A program made the position numbers and the translations under genes. A stretch of DNA of 64,000 nt from Sediminicola sp040566555 (lineage in GTDB: Bacteria > Bacteroidota > Bacteroidia > Flavobacteriales > Flavobacteriaceae). Within the stretch, counting starts at the first letter, position 1. Every line of letters begins with the position of its first letter. The stretch is from the NCBI RefSeq assembly GCF_040566555.1, contig NZ_JBEWYP010000003.1, positions 62,001 to 126,000 on the forward strand, given 5' to 3'. The notes under the pieces are model-generated. The model worked only from the letters and a program-made list of their open reading frames with translations. It made no database searches and was not told where the DNA came from. Shown in pieces: positions 32,674 to 41,825 of this stretch.

Positions 32674-34314
32674 ATGAAAAGAATTTCCCTTCTATTTTCA
32701 ACAGTTTTATTGTTGGCAATATCTTGTAGTGATGAAACCACTATATATTCTGAACCAGAAAGTACCATTAAATTAGAAACGAATCTTCAAGTGTTGACCA
32801 ATAGTATTGTGTTTAGCAATTCTGGAGTTTTGGACATATTTGAAAAGGATGAAACCACAGGTAAATTTTCAAAAAGTAATGCCGCTGGTGTTGCAGGTGA
32901 TTATCCATTAACCCTTGTAGCACAGGTTAGCCCTCCTTCGTTTACAGGTGGAGCCAATTTAACGGCCTCCCATGTGAATATTGATGGTGACTTCGCCTAT
33001 GTATCCTATAATACGGTAGATGTCGGTTATGCCGGTGCAATAGATATTATAAATATATCCGATCCCAACAATCCGGTTGTGACGTCTAGGATGTATTTCA
33101 CAAACAGGGATATCAATGCCTTAAAATATGACAATGGTTTTGTTTATGCCATTGGAGGAATCGAGGCTGAAGGAGATCTAACCGCACTTTCAAACTCCTT
33201 TCTGGCCAAAATACCGGCTGTAAACGGAATTTTTAGTACTACTGGGATTGTTTTTGGTTATCAGGAGGGTTTTGTTGCAACTGACGTGGAAACAACGGCA
33301 ACCAATGTTTATGTGACAAGCGGAATGGATGGTGTCTTGGCTGCTTATGATAAGTTGACCTTAACAATATCAAATAGTGTACTTTCTCCAGACTTACGTT
33401 CCTTGGCGATTCAAGATAATCAAATTGCTGTATTGGATGGCAGCAAAGGATTAAGCATTTTTGACCAGAATTTTCAATTGCTCAAAGAAATAGCTATCAA
33501 TAGCGATTTTGGAGTATCCACCAAAAAAACAATCGACTTTGATGCTGACCGAATCATGGTATCCGAAGGTTCTAAAGGAGTTGGAGTTTATAACACTACT
33601 TCAGGAGCTTTTATAGAGTATATCCCAATTTTAATTAATCCTGATGGGGTTGATATGTCTGATATTGTCAACAATGCCGTAGCCATAAATGAAGGAGTGA
33701 TACTTATGGCCAATGGAGGCGCAGGTTTAAGTTTAAACGAAAAGAAAACTGACAATACAGAGGAGTTCGGTATCATAGGATTGGACGGGTCTATTAATTA
33801 TGTAGCATCAAAGGCCGATTATGTTTTTGCTGCCTCAGGAAAATTGGGGTTACAAATTCTTAAAATGAATAAGCCTTCCGAAACCTTATTAAACAGATGT
33901 GCTGATCTATTGATATATATTGGCAATGATAATATGAGAATTGGAGTAGGAGAGTCACTCGAGTATTCCGGTGGTGCTGGGAAGCGTTTGAAGAGTGTAG
34001 GGATAGATGGTTCCTTATTGTTATGCGGTTCCTGGACCGTTCAAAATGACACTTGGATTAGTGAGGGTGCTTTGTTCGAAATGAATGGTAGTTATATCAT
34101 TGGTAGCAATAAAAAGCAAAAAGAAATATTGGTCCAAAAGAATGGTGTCTTTAGGGTAGAGGGAAATCTGACCATTTATGGTAATTTAATCCTTGAAGAA
34201 GGTGCAACAATGGAATTCCTTGATGGTTCTATTGTTAATATATTTGGAGATGTTATTATGGATCCTACAGCCGTGGTTAAAGGAAATTTCGTGGACTTGC
34301 AAAACAAATTCTAG
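32674..34314 (+). CDS. LVIVD-repeat-like beta-propeller lipoprotein
   Basis: 546 residues from the ATG at 32674, where a lipoprotein signal begins (KRISLLFSTVLLLAISC, Cys18). The body holds repeated units of the LVIVD type, for example YAGAIDIINISDPNNPVVTSRMYF and DGVLAAYDKLTLT, LGLQILKMNKPS, consistent with a beta-propeller of about 370 residues. The last 130 residues change character: short hydrophobic rungs (LIYIGNDNMRIGVGESLEYSG, VFRVEGNLTIYGNLILEEGATMEFL, IVNIFGDVIMDPTAVVKG) look like a right-handed beta-helix. Probably anchored in the outer membrane and facing the surface. No enzymatic residues recognised. Confidence 0.75.
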   Translation: MKRISLLFSTVLLLAISCSDETTIYSEPESTIKLETNLQVLTNSIVFSNSGVLDIFEKDETTGKFSKSNAAGVAGDYPLTLVAQVSPPSFTGGANLTASHVNIDGDFAYVSYNTVDVGYAGAIDIINISDPNNPVVTSRMYFTNRDINALKYDNGFVYAIGGIEAEGDLTALSNSFLAKIPAVNGIFSTTGIVFGYQEGFVATDVETTATNVYVTSGMDGVLAAYDKLTLTISNSVLSPDLRSLAIQDNQIAVLDGSKGLSIFDQNFQLLKEIAINSDFGVSTKKTIDFDADRIMVSEGSKGVGVYNTTSGAFIEYIPILINPDGVDMSDIVNNAVAINEGVILMANGGAGLSLNEKKTDNTEEFGIIGLDGSINYVASKADYVFAASGKLGLQILKMNKPSETLLNRCADLLIYIGNDNMRIGVGESLEYSGGAGKRLKSVGIDGSLLLCGSWTVQNDTWISEGALFEMNGSYIIGSNKKQKEILVQKNGVFRVEGNLTIYGNLILEEGATMEFLDGSIVNIFGDVIMDPTAVVKGNFVDLQNKF

Positions 34315-34348
34315 GAAAAAAATAATATTAGGATATAAACCTAATGAC

Positions 34349-34390
34349 AAAAAAAAAGGCCCTACCACATTATTGTGTAGGGCCTTTTTT
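34349..34390. terminator. Bidirectional terminator between convergent genes
   Basis: Strong hairpin: AAAAAAGGCCCTA on the left arm with TAGGGCCTTTTTT on the right, inner CAC/GTG pairs and a short loop. Ends both the lipoprotein gene (plus) and the TlpA gene (minus). Confidence 0.9.
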
Positions 34391-34409
34391 AATATATATC
34401 TTTCTGAGT

Positions 34410-35519
34410 CTATTGTAACATTTCAGCAATCTTTTGCTCCAAGGCTGGACCTCTAAGATTTTTGGCTACGATTACTCCGTTTTCATCCAAAATAAAGGTT
34501 GCCGGGATTGCATCCACATTATATAATTTGGCAATTTCATCAAAGTATTGAACGTTGGAAACATGGTTCCATGTAAGGTTGTCATCTGCAATAGCTTTTT
34601 TCCAATCCTCGGCTCTTCTGTCCAAAGAAACCCCAAGAATGTTTAACCCCTTTTCATGGTATTTATTGTAGACATTTACCACATTAGGATTTTCTGCCCT
34701 GCATGGCTTGCACCAAGCAGCCCAAAAGTCAACAATTGTGACCTTCCCCTTAACGTCGTTCAAGGCTAATAAATCCCCATTTGGAGTAGGAGCGGAAAAA
34801 TTTGGTGCCTTGCTGCCAATGGATGTGCTTTTGCTATTGTTCAATTTTTCCTCTATGCTCTTCCCTGGTTTGGTCTTTTTCATTTCGGGAGAGAGACCAT
34901 CGTATAGTGCTTTTACTTCTTCATCCGTCATTGATTTTGTATTCAATACCTTATCGATGATCAAAACAGAAATCAAGGAGTTTGGATTTTTCTTTACATA
35001 TTCCAATTCAAAATTTTTCGCCTCTTCCTGAAGTTCAAAGTATTCATCCCTCAGGGAGACCATAGTGCCTTCATCATTACTGGCACTGGCTTTTCTCATA
35101 TCCTCATTTATGGAAACGGCCCTGCTAGACAATTCCTTTGATCCTTTAATAAAATCACTGAAAAACTCATTTTGCGGAGTTCCAGTTATTTTTGCATTGT
35201 TCAAACTATCTTTTTGAACAGTAAGCTCTATCTCTCCCTTTTCAACAATAAAAGGTATGTTCCCTCTCAACTGGTCAATATAAACATAATGTATTTCTGG
35301 TAGGTCGGCCGGCCCTGAGAATTTGAATTTCCCATTTTCAACAGTGGTGGTATCCACATCAACTAGCTGATTTTCGGCATTTGCCATTTTAAGGAATACC
35401 TTGGTACCGTTTTCCAATTCCCCATTCACAGTTCCATCAAGAATGAAACCTTCTGGATTGGTACTGCAAGCAACTACGGCTGTTAGAGCACATAGGGATA
35501 CTAATATTTTTTTCATCAT
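34410..35519 (-). CDS. TlpA-family thioredoxin lipoprotein with DUF4369 domain
   Basis: 369 residues. Lipoprotein signal (KKILVSLCALTAVVAC, Cys18 counting from the first of two Met codons). A DUF4369-type beta-domain spans about 20-120, a helical linker about 125-220, and a thioredoxin-like domain about 230-369 with the redox centre WAAWCKPC and cis-Pro loop DAIPATFILDENG. It faces the periplasm and should reduce or exchange disulfides, as in TlpA/ResA-like cytochrome or envelope protein maturation. This domain pair is typical of Bacteroidota. Convergent terminator after it; an outer-membrane protein gene lies upstream on the same strand, separated by a terminator. Confidence 0.9.
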   Translation of the reverse strand: MMKKILVSLCALTAVVACSTNPEGFILDGTVNGELENGTKVFLKMANAENQLVDVDTTTVENGKFKFSGPADLPEIHYVYIDQLRGNIPFIVEKGEIELTVQKDSLNNAKITGTPQNEFFSDFIKGSKELSSRAVSINEDMRKASASNDEGTMVSLRDEYFELQEEAKNFELEYVKKNPNSLISVLIIDKVLNTKSMTDEEVKALYDGLSPEMKKTKPGKSIEEKLNNSKSTSIGSKAPNFSAPTPNGDLLALNDVKGKVTIVDFWAAWCKPCRAENPNVVNVYNKYHEKGLNILGVSLDRRAEDWKKAIADDNLTWNHVSNVQYFDEIAKLYNVDAIPATFILDENGVIVAKNLRGPALEQKIAEMLQ

Positions 35520-35560
35520 TTTTATTTTAGACGGTCAAAGGTAATTATATTATCGAGTAT

Positions 35561-35598
35561 AAAAAAAGCCCTTAACATTACATAAACGTTAGGGGCTT
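35561..35598 (-). terminator. Terminator of the small outer-membrane protein gene
   Basis: Stem AAGCCCTTAAC (35566-35576) with GTTAGGGGCTT (35588-35598), one G-T pair, and an A run at 35561 that reads as a T tract on the minus strand. Confidence 0.75.
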
Positions 35599-35621
35599 GT
35601 AGATTTTTATATTATTGGGTA

Positions 35622-36116
35622 CTAAAATTGGTAACGGATACCAAGGGCGATATCAAAATCGAAATTATCAGAAAATTCATCATATCCTGCAACTCCAATT
35701 TCTGGTCTGAAATCCAATGAAAGAAGCAATGGGATATTAAAATTATATTCGATACCTATATTACCGGCTGCAAAAATGAAAAGACCGTCATTGTAATCTC
35801 TGTCTTCCTTTCTTACAAAATCCACACTACCTAATCCACCACCAAGACCATAGTACCAGTTAAAATCACCTTCAATTGGTCTAACCCATTGGTGAACCAC
35901 TGCCAATTTAAAGGCATCATAGTTTCTGCTGTCTCTCCATCCAAGATCAAATTCCAATCTCGTACTAGAAGTTAATGCAGTTTGGTAGGATATTTCCGCA
36001 CCAAAACCATCACTATCACCCAAACGAAGTCCAAGTGCATTTTCTGAAATCGACTGTGCGCTCAAAGAAAATCCTGTAAAACATAGGATAAGCGTTAAAA
36101 TTTTAAATATTTTCAT
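35622..36116 (-). CDS. Small outer-membrane beta-barrel protein
   Basis: 164 residues. Signal peptide (KIFKILTLILCFTGFSLSAQ) followed by alternating strands of amphipathic type: RLGDSDGFGAEISYQTAL, TRLEFDLGWRDSR, FKLAVVHQWVRP, FNWYYGLGGGLGSVDF, GLFIFAAGNIGIEYNFN, LLSLDFRPEIGV, FDIALGIRYQF. The terminal aromatic (RYQF) is the usual signal for barrel insertion. About eight strands can be counted, as in OmpA- or OmpW-type small barrels. Cargo or role unknown. Located between the TlpA gene and a divergent dehydrogenase gene. Confidence 0.8.
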   Translation of the reverse strand: MKIFKILTLILCFTGFSLSAQSISENALGLRLGDSDGFGAEISYQTALTSSTRLEFDLGWRDSRNYDAFKLAVVHQWVRPIEGDFNWYYGLGGGLGSVDFVRKEDRDYNDGLFIFAAGNIGIEYNFNIPLLLSLDFRPEIGVAGYDEFSDNFDFDIALGIRYQF

Positions 36117-36203
36117 AAGTTTTGTTTTAAGATTATTTAGGGGGCAAAAATAGCCGAATATTAATGGCCTAAAGTTAATAAAAACTTAATTTAGCACCTA
36201 AAA

Positions 36204-39125
36204 TTGACCCAAGTGGATAATAATTTGCTCCTAAAACTAAAAAGCAATTTAGAAGGGGACCTGAAATGGGATTCCCTAACTACTGCGCTGTATTCCACGG
36301 ATGCTTCCGTCTACCGTAAAATGCCATTGGCGGTTGTATTCCCCAAGACTATTGAGGATATTAGAAAAATTATTCATTTTGCCGATGAGCATAGTATCGG
36401 GATCATTCCACGAACCGCAGGAACCTCTTTAGCGGGGCAATGTGTGGGTGACGGCATTGTGGTAGATGTATCCAAGAACTTTACAAATATTCTCCATTTA
36501 GATGAAGCTAAAAGGCAGGTTACTGTTGAGCCTGGCGTCATTAGGGACGAATTGAACCTTTTTCTAGCGCCCTACGGCTTGTTCTTCGGTCCAAACACTT
36601 CTACTTCCAATAGGTGTATGATAGGTGGGATGGTAGGTAATAACTCTTCCGGGACCACATCCATACAGCAAGGGGTTACTAGGGATAAGATAGTTTCCAT
36701 GAAAACTATTTTGGCCGATGGAACAGATGTGGAATTTAAAGCCATATCCAAAGAAGATTTTACACAAAAAACGAAGTTGGATAGCCTGGAAGGATCTATT
36801 TATAGTAACCTATATAAGGAACTTAGTGATACCAACACACAAAATGAAATATTTGAAGAATTCCCTAAACCTTCCATCCATAGAAGGAATACAGGGTATG
36901 CTGTAGATGAAATTTTAAAAAGCAATGTGTTTACCGATGCCAAGCAAGATATCAACCTTTGTAAGCTTTTAAGTGGGAGTGAGGGGACCTTGGCATTTAC
37001 CACGGAAATCACGTTGGAATTGGATGTCTTGCCCCCAAAATTATCCGCTATGGTGGTCACACATTATTACACCTTGGATGATAGTTTGAAAGATGTGGTG
37101 CCTGTTATGGAGCACAACCTTCATTCCTGTGAGATGATGGATAAGGTGATTCTCGACTGTACCAAGAACAACAGGGCGCAATTGGCCAATAGATTTTTTA
37201 TTGAAGGGGATCCAGCGGCAGTATTGATGCTGGAATTACGATCTGACACTGAAGAAGATTTGGACGCACAGATCTCTAAGTTATTGGCTACGGTAGAATT
37301 ATCGGGCTTAAGTTATTCCAATGCGATCCTTAGAGGGGCCAATACCAACAAGGCGGCGGAATTAAGAAAGGCTGGTTTGGGGCTTTTGGGCAACATGGTA
37401 GGAGATCGCAAGGCAGTTGCTTGTATTGAGGATACTGCCGTTGCTTTGGAGGACCTTAAGGATTTTATTGGAGAGTTTTCCCAAATCATGAAATCATACA
37501 AACAAGATGCTGTGTATTATGCCCATGCAGGGGCAGGGGAATTGCATTTGAGGCCCATCCTGAACCTGAAGAAGTCCGAGGACGTGGCTCTATTCAGGGC
37601 AATCACCACAGATGTGGCTAAATTGACGAAAAAATACAAAGGCTCCTTTAGTGGAGAACATGGAGATGGTATTGTAAGGGCAGAATTTATTCCTTTAATG
37701 ATAGGTGAGAACAACTATCAATTGTTAAAAAGGGTAAAATCCTACTTTGATCCAAAAGGAATATTCAATCCTGGAAAAATTGTGGATGCCTATCCTATGG
37801 ACGAGTCCCTGCGCTATGAAATAGATAGGGAAGAGCCTGAGATTAAGACGTTGCTGGATTTTTCCGATAGCGAGGGCATACTTAAGGCTGCAGAAAAATG
37901 TAATGGGAGTGGCGATTGCAGAAAGACACATAAAGTGGCAGGAGCCATGTGCCCCAGCTACCATGCCACAAAAAACGAAAAAGATACAACCAGGGGTCGT
38001 GCGAATGCCTTACGTGAGTTTTTGACCAATCCCAATGCCAGTAATGGATTTGACAGCAAGGAACTCAAAGATGTTTTCGACCTATGTCTCAGTTGCAAGG
38101 CGTGCTCCAGTGAATGTCCGAGTAATGTGGATATTGCGACCTTAAAAACAGAATTCTTGTACCAATACCAAGAAGCAAACGGTTATCCATTACGGGGTAA
38201 ATTGTTTGCGCACAATACCCGATTGAACAAATTGGGGAGTAAGATGGCCGGCTTGACCAATGCGGTATATGGATCTAAGGTATTGAGTGCTTTAGTTAAG
38301 AAAACTGCTGGGGTGGCCCAAGAAAGAAGCCTTCCAAAAGTTTCAAGTGTTGATTTCAATAAACACCTTCAAAACCATAAAAAAGAGGCTGTTATTTCAA
38401 AATCAAAAGTAGTTCTATACATCGATGAATTTACAAATTACCTGGATACAGAATTGGGCAAGGATGCCATTGAAGTTCTTGTTTTATTGGGGTATGATGT
38501 AGAATTGTTCTTCGGGGAAAGTGGTCGCACCTATATTTCCAAAGGATTTTTAAAAGAGGCAAAAAAATTGGCTTTGACCAATATTGAAAAATTAAAGGTC
38601 TTTGCAGATCGGGCTGTTCCCGTTATAGGTTTGGAGCCTTCCGCCATCCTAACTTTCAGGGATGAATACAAGAGGTTTGGTGCCGATGCCAAAACTGTGG
38701 ATGCCATAGGGGCCAATTCCTTCCTTATTGAGGAATTTCTGGCCAGTGAAGTAGAGAAGGGGAACCTGACCTCGGCCAATTTTACAAAGGAGCCAAGGAC
38801 CGTGAAAATTCACAACCATTGCCATCAAAAGGCATTGTCCAATCAAAAGGTAACCTTTGATATATTAAATCTGCCTGTAAATTATACGGTTTCTATCATC
38901 AGTTCTGGCTGTTGCGGGATGGCCGGATCCTTTGGTTATGAACAGGAGCACTATGAGGTGAGTATGCAAATAGGGGAGTTGAAACTCTTTCCAGCGGTTC
39001 GAAAATCTGCCGAGGATGTGATCATTGCTGCCAATGGCACCAGTTGTAGGCACCAAATACATGATGGCACCAATAGGACAGCGTTACACCCCATAACCAT
39101 ATTAAAAGGGGCCTTGACAAATTAA
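36204..39125 (+). CDS. FAD-linked oxidase fused to iron-sulfur subunit (GlcD/GlcF-like, D-lactate or glycolate dehydrogenase type)
   Basis: 973 residues. An N-terminal FAD_binding_4 domain (about 35-240, GTSLAGQCVGDGIVVDVSK and GGMVGNNSSGTTSIQQG), an FAD-oxidase C domain (about 260-540, ending GEHGDGIVRAEFI and FDPKGIFNPGKI), then a GlcF-like half with two cysteine clusters (NGSGDCRKTHKVAGAMCPS and CLSCKACSSECPSNVD). The cysteine-rich CCG region includes NHCHQKAL and SGCCGMAGSFG. It should oxidise a D-2-hydroxy acid and feed electrons to the quinone pool at the membrane. The start is a TTG at 36204, with a GTG at 36213 as alternative; no ATG fits. Divergent from the outer-membrane protein gene. 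Confidence 0.88.
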   Translation: MTQVDNNLLLKLKSNLEGDLKWDSLTTALYSTDASVYRKMPLAVVFPKTIEDIRKIIHFADEHSIGIIPRTAGTSLAGQCVGDGIVVDVSKNFTNILHLDEAKRQVTVEPGVIRDELNLFLAPYGLFFGPNTSTSNRCMIGGMVGNNSSGTTSIQQGVTRDKIVSMKTILADGTDVEFKAISKEDFTQKTKLDSLEGSIYSNLYKELSDTNTQNEIFEEFPKPSIHRRNTGYAVDEILKSNVFTDAKQDINLCKLLSGSEGTLAFTTEITLELDVLPPKLSAMVVTHYYTLDDSLKDVVPVMEHNLHSCEMMDKVILDCTKNNRAQLANRFFIEGDPAAVLMLELRSDTEEDLDAQISKLLATVELSGLSYSNAILRGANTNKAAELRKAGLGLLGNMVGDRKAVACIEDTAVALEDLKDFIGEFSQIMKSYKQDAVYYAHAGAGELHLRPILNLKKSEDVALFRAITTDVAKLTKKYKGSFSGEHGDGIVRAEFIPLMIGENNYQLLKRVKSYFDPKGIFNPGKIVDAYPMDESLRYEIDREEPEIKTLLDFSDSEGILKAAEKCNGSGDCRKTHKVAGAMCPSYHATKNEKDTTRGRANALREFLTNPNASNGFDSKELKDVFDLCLSCKACSSECPSNVDIATLKTEFLYQYQEANGYPLRGKLFAHNTRLNKLGSKMAGLTNAVYGSKVLSALVKKTAGVAQERSLPKVSSVDFNKHLQNHKKEAVISKSKVVLYIDEFTNYLDTELGKDAIEVLVLLGYDVELFFGESGRTYISKGFLKEAKKLALTNIEKLKVFADRAVPVIGLEPSAILTFRDEYKRFGADAKTVDAIGANSFLIEEFLASEVEKGNLTSANFTKEPRTVKIHNHCHQKALSNQKVTFDILNLPVNYTVSIISSGCCGMAGSFGYEQEHYEVSMQIGELKLFPAVRKSAEDVIIAANGTSCRHQIHDGTNRTALHPITILKGALTN

Positions 39126-39216
39126 AGGGTTGACTCGTACCACTTGTTAAGCAAAGGGTAAAGTTTAGTTTAATTTGTTTTATTTGGTAAGTGTATGGTA
39201 ATATGCATGGACTTGA

Positions 39217-39248
39217 TTTTTGTATCTCTGATTTAAGATTTACCTTTG
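39217..39248 (+). promoter_or_regulatory. Promoter of aroC
   Basis: TTTTTG (39217-39222) as -33, an 18-base spacer, and TACCTTTG (39241-39248) as -7, an excellent Bacteroidota consensus. Expected transcription start near 39253, 12 bases before the ATG. The rest of the 139-base gap shows nothing else. Confidence 0.7.
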
Positions 39249-39264
39249 AACGAAAGATATCTAC

Positions 39265-40329
39265 ATGGCAGGCAATACATTCGGAACCCTTTTTAAAGTA
39301 ATGACTTTTGGTGAATCACATGGTGTTGCCATTGGTGGTGTTTTGGATGGATGTCCGGCAGGTATCCAATTGGACCTCGAGGCCATCCAGACCGAATTGG
39401 ACAGACGTAAACCTGGACAGTCGGCGATAGTTACCCAACGCAAGGAACCGGATTCCGTTGAGTTTTATTCGGGAATTTTCGAAGGAAAGACAACAGGAAC
39501 GCCCATAGGTTTTGCCATTCACAATACCAATCAAAAATCCCACGATTATTCCCACATCAAGGATTCATACAGGCCATCCCATGCCGATTATGTCTACGAC
39601 CAAAAGTACGGATTTAGGGATTATAGAGGTGGGGGAAGGAGCTCCGCTAGGGAAACAGCCAGTAGGGTAGTGGCAGGTGCCATTGCCAAACAATTTCTAA
39701 AAGACATCAAAATCAACGCGTACGTATCCCAGGTCGGGGATTTATCCCTGAACACTGATTATAAAAATTTAGACTTCTCATTGATCGAGTCCAATGCTGT
39801 TCGCTGCCCAGATCCTGAAATGGCCCTGAAAATGGAAAACTACATTAAGGAGATCAGAAAGGAAGGGGATACGGTTGGTGGAATTATCACCTGTGTGATT
39901 CAGAATGTACCTATTGGCCTGGGGGAACCTGCCTTTGATAAGCTACATGCAGAATTGGGGAAGGCTATGCTCTCTATCAATGCCGTAAAGGGATTTGAAT
40001 ACGGGAGTGGTTTTGAAGGCGTAAAAATGAAAGGTAGTGCCCATAACGACCAGTTTAACCAGGATGGAACTACCAAAACCAATCATAGTGGAGGGGTTCA
40101 GGGAGGTATAAGCAATGGGATGGATATTTATTTCAATATTGCATTTAAGCCAGTGGCAACCGTCATCCAAGGCTATGAGACTATAGATAAGGAAGGCAAC
40201 ATGGTAAAGACCCAAGGGAAAGGACGTCACGACCCATGTGTAGTGCCAAGGGCGGTTCCCATTGTGGAAGCTATGGCTGCTTTGGTCTTGGCAGATTATA
40301 CCTTATTGAACAGGACAATCAAATTATAA
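39265..40329 (+). CDS. aroC: Chorismate synthase
   Basis: 354 residues, normal length. MAGNTFGTLFKVMTFGESHG is the conserved N terminus. Also seen: FMN/EPSP-site blocks RRKPGQSAIVTQRKE, HADYVYDQKYGFRDYRGGGRSSARETASRVVAGA, GSGFEGVKMKGS and GISNG. It catalyses the last step of the shikimate pathway, EPSP to chorismate, with reduced FMN, in the cytoplasm. It is not in an aro operon; it stands between the dehydrogenase and symporter genes with its own promoter. Confidence 0.97.
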   Translation: MAGNTFGTLFKVMTFGESHGVAIGGVLDGCPAGIQLDLEAIQTELDRRKPGQSAIVTQRKEPDSVEFYSGIFEGKTTGTPIGFAIHNTNQKSHDYSHIKDSYRPSHADYVYDQKYGFRDYRGGGRSSARETASRVVAGAIAKQFLKDIKINAYVSQVGDLSLNTDYKNLDFSLIESNAVRCPDPEMALKMENYIKEIRKEGDTVGGIITCVIQNVPIGLGEPAFDKLHAELGKAMLSINAVKGFEYGSGFEGVKMKGSAHNDQFNQDGTTKTNHSGGVQGGISNGMDIYFNIAFKPVATVIQGYETIDKEGNMVKTQGKGRHDPCVVPRAVPIVEAMAALVLADYTLLNRTIKL

Positions 40330-40391
40330 TTTTCGTTTTTTTCGGCTTTTACTAACAAAATAGTATCTTACTCCCTCAAAATTTAAAATAT

Positions 40392-41705
40392 ATGAGGAAG
40401 CTGGAATTGCATTGGCGAATTCTTATTGGAATGTTTTTAGGTGTCGTTTTTGCCTACTTAATGGTTCAATTGGAATGGGGGCCAAAATTTGTATCGGATT
40501 GGATAAAACCTTTTGGGAATATATTTATCAACTCCTTAAAATTAATTGCAGTTCCGTTAATCCTTGGATCCCTTATCAAGGGGGTTTCCGACTTAAAGGA
40601 TATTTCCAAATTATCTAAAATGGGGGGCAGGACCATAGGTATCTATGTCCTAACTACGGTTATAGCAGTTTCTATCGGACTAGGGGTTGTCAATCTAATA
40701 AAGCCAGGTTCTTCCATCTCACAAGAAACCAGAAACGAACTTGTTGAAAATTACAAAGGAGACGCAGATTCGAAAATAGCAGAGGCGGCCAAACAAAGAG
40801 ATGCCGGTCCTTTAAGGGCTTTGGAGGATTTGGTGCCCGATAACATATTTCAAGCTGCCAGTGACAATGGCAACATGCTCCAAGTGATATTCTTTGCCAT
40901 CCTTTTTGGGGTAGGACTTATTCTGATCCCGGAAGAACAGGCATCCCCGGTTAAGAAATTTTTTGATGGGTTCAATGAAGTGATCCTCAAGTTGATCGAT
41001 TTAATTATGCTGGCCGCACCTTTTGGGGTATTTGCCTTATTGGCTGCCTTAGTAGTAGAGTCGCCCAGTTTAGATCTATTTAAGGCTCTGGGTTGGTACG
41101 CTTTGTCAGTAGTGATCGGCCTGACCTTGATGATATGTGTCTATCTATTTATTGTTTGGATAGTCACGAAAAAAACTCCGGCATTCTTTTTAAAGGGGAT
41201 CTCCCCGGCCCAACTATTGGCATTTTCAACCAGTTCCAGTGCTGCAACCCTTCCAGTGACTATGGAACGTGTAGAAGAGCATTTGGGAGTTGAGGAAGAG
41301 GTCACCAGTTTTGTATTGCCTATTGGCGCCACTATAAATATGGACGGTACGAGTTTGTACCAAGCCGTAGCAGCTGTTTTTATTGCCCAGGCATTTGGTA
41401 TGGATCTTAGTTTGTCTGCACAATTGGGTATTATCGTTACTGCAACTTTGGCCTCTATTGGGAGTGCAGCCGTACCAGGAGCGGGGATGGTAATGTTGGT
41501 AATAGTCCTTGCGCAAGCAGGAATTCCTGAAGCCGGTCTGGCCCTTATTTTTGCTGTAGACCGTCCTTTGGATATGTGCAGAACCGTAGTTAACGTAACA
41601 GGTGATGCTACCGTTTCCATGGTGGTTGCTAAGTCTGTTGGTAAATTGGGAGAGCCCAAGGTAAAAGATTGGGATGACCACTATAAAGGAAAGAAAGTAA
41701 TTTAG
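40392..41705 (+). CDS. Dicarboxylate/amino acid:cation symporter (DAACS family), copy 1
   Basis: 437 residues, an inner-membrane transporter with eight helices and two re-entrant loops. Family signatures are intact: AFSTSSSAATLPV (serine-rich loop HP1), NMDGTSLYQAVAAVF (NMDGT in TM7), PGAGMVM (HP2) and DRPLDMCRTVVNVTGDA (TM8). It takes up glutamate, aspartate or C4-dicarboxylates with Na+ or H+; which of these cannot be told. A tandem copy follows, separated by its own terminator, so the two are separately transcribed or attenuated. Confidence 0.92.
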   Translation: MRKLELHWRILIGMFLGVVFAYLMVQLEWGPKFVSDWIKPFGNIFINSLKLIAVPLILGSLIKGVSDLKDISKLSKMGGRTIGIYVLTTVIAVSIGLGVVNLIKPGSSISQETRNELVENYKGDADSKIAEAAKQRDAGPLRALEDLVPDNIFQAASDNGNMLQVIFFAILFGVGLILIPEEQASPVKKFFDGFNEVILKLIDLIMLAAPFGVFALLAALVVESPSLDLFKALGWYALSVVIGLTLMICVYLFIVWIVTKKTPAFFLKGISPAQLLAFSTSSSAATLPVTMERVEEHLGVEEEVTSFVLPIGATINMDGTSLYQAVAAVFIAQAFGMDLSLSAQLGIIVTATLASIGSAAVPGAGMVMLVIVLAQAGIPEAGLALIFAVDRPLDMCRTVVNVTGDATVSMVVAKSVGKLGEPKVKDWDDHYKGKKVI

Positions 41706-41732
41706 ACTTCATATTACTACTCAAACTCATAT

Positions 41733-41766
41733 TTTTAGGGCCTTTATAGGCCCTAAAATATTTTTA
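41733..41766 (+). terminator. Terminator between the two symporter genes
   Basis: Perfect stem TTTTAGGGCC (41733-41742) with GGCCCTAAAA (41749-41758), six-base loop and a T-rich tail. Confidence 0.85.
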
Positions 41767-41825
41767 TATCCCTTTGTAATTTCAATTGATAGTTCTAATA
41801 CATTAGTGCGTTCTTATTTGAAATT

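Noticed and set aside
41141..41681. Two minus-strand frames opposite the first symporter
   Set aside because: Both mirror the transmembrane signatures of the symporter and have no start context or family match.
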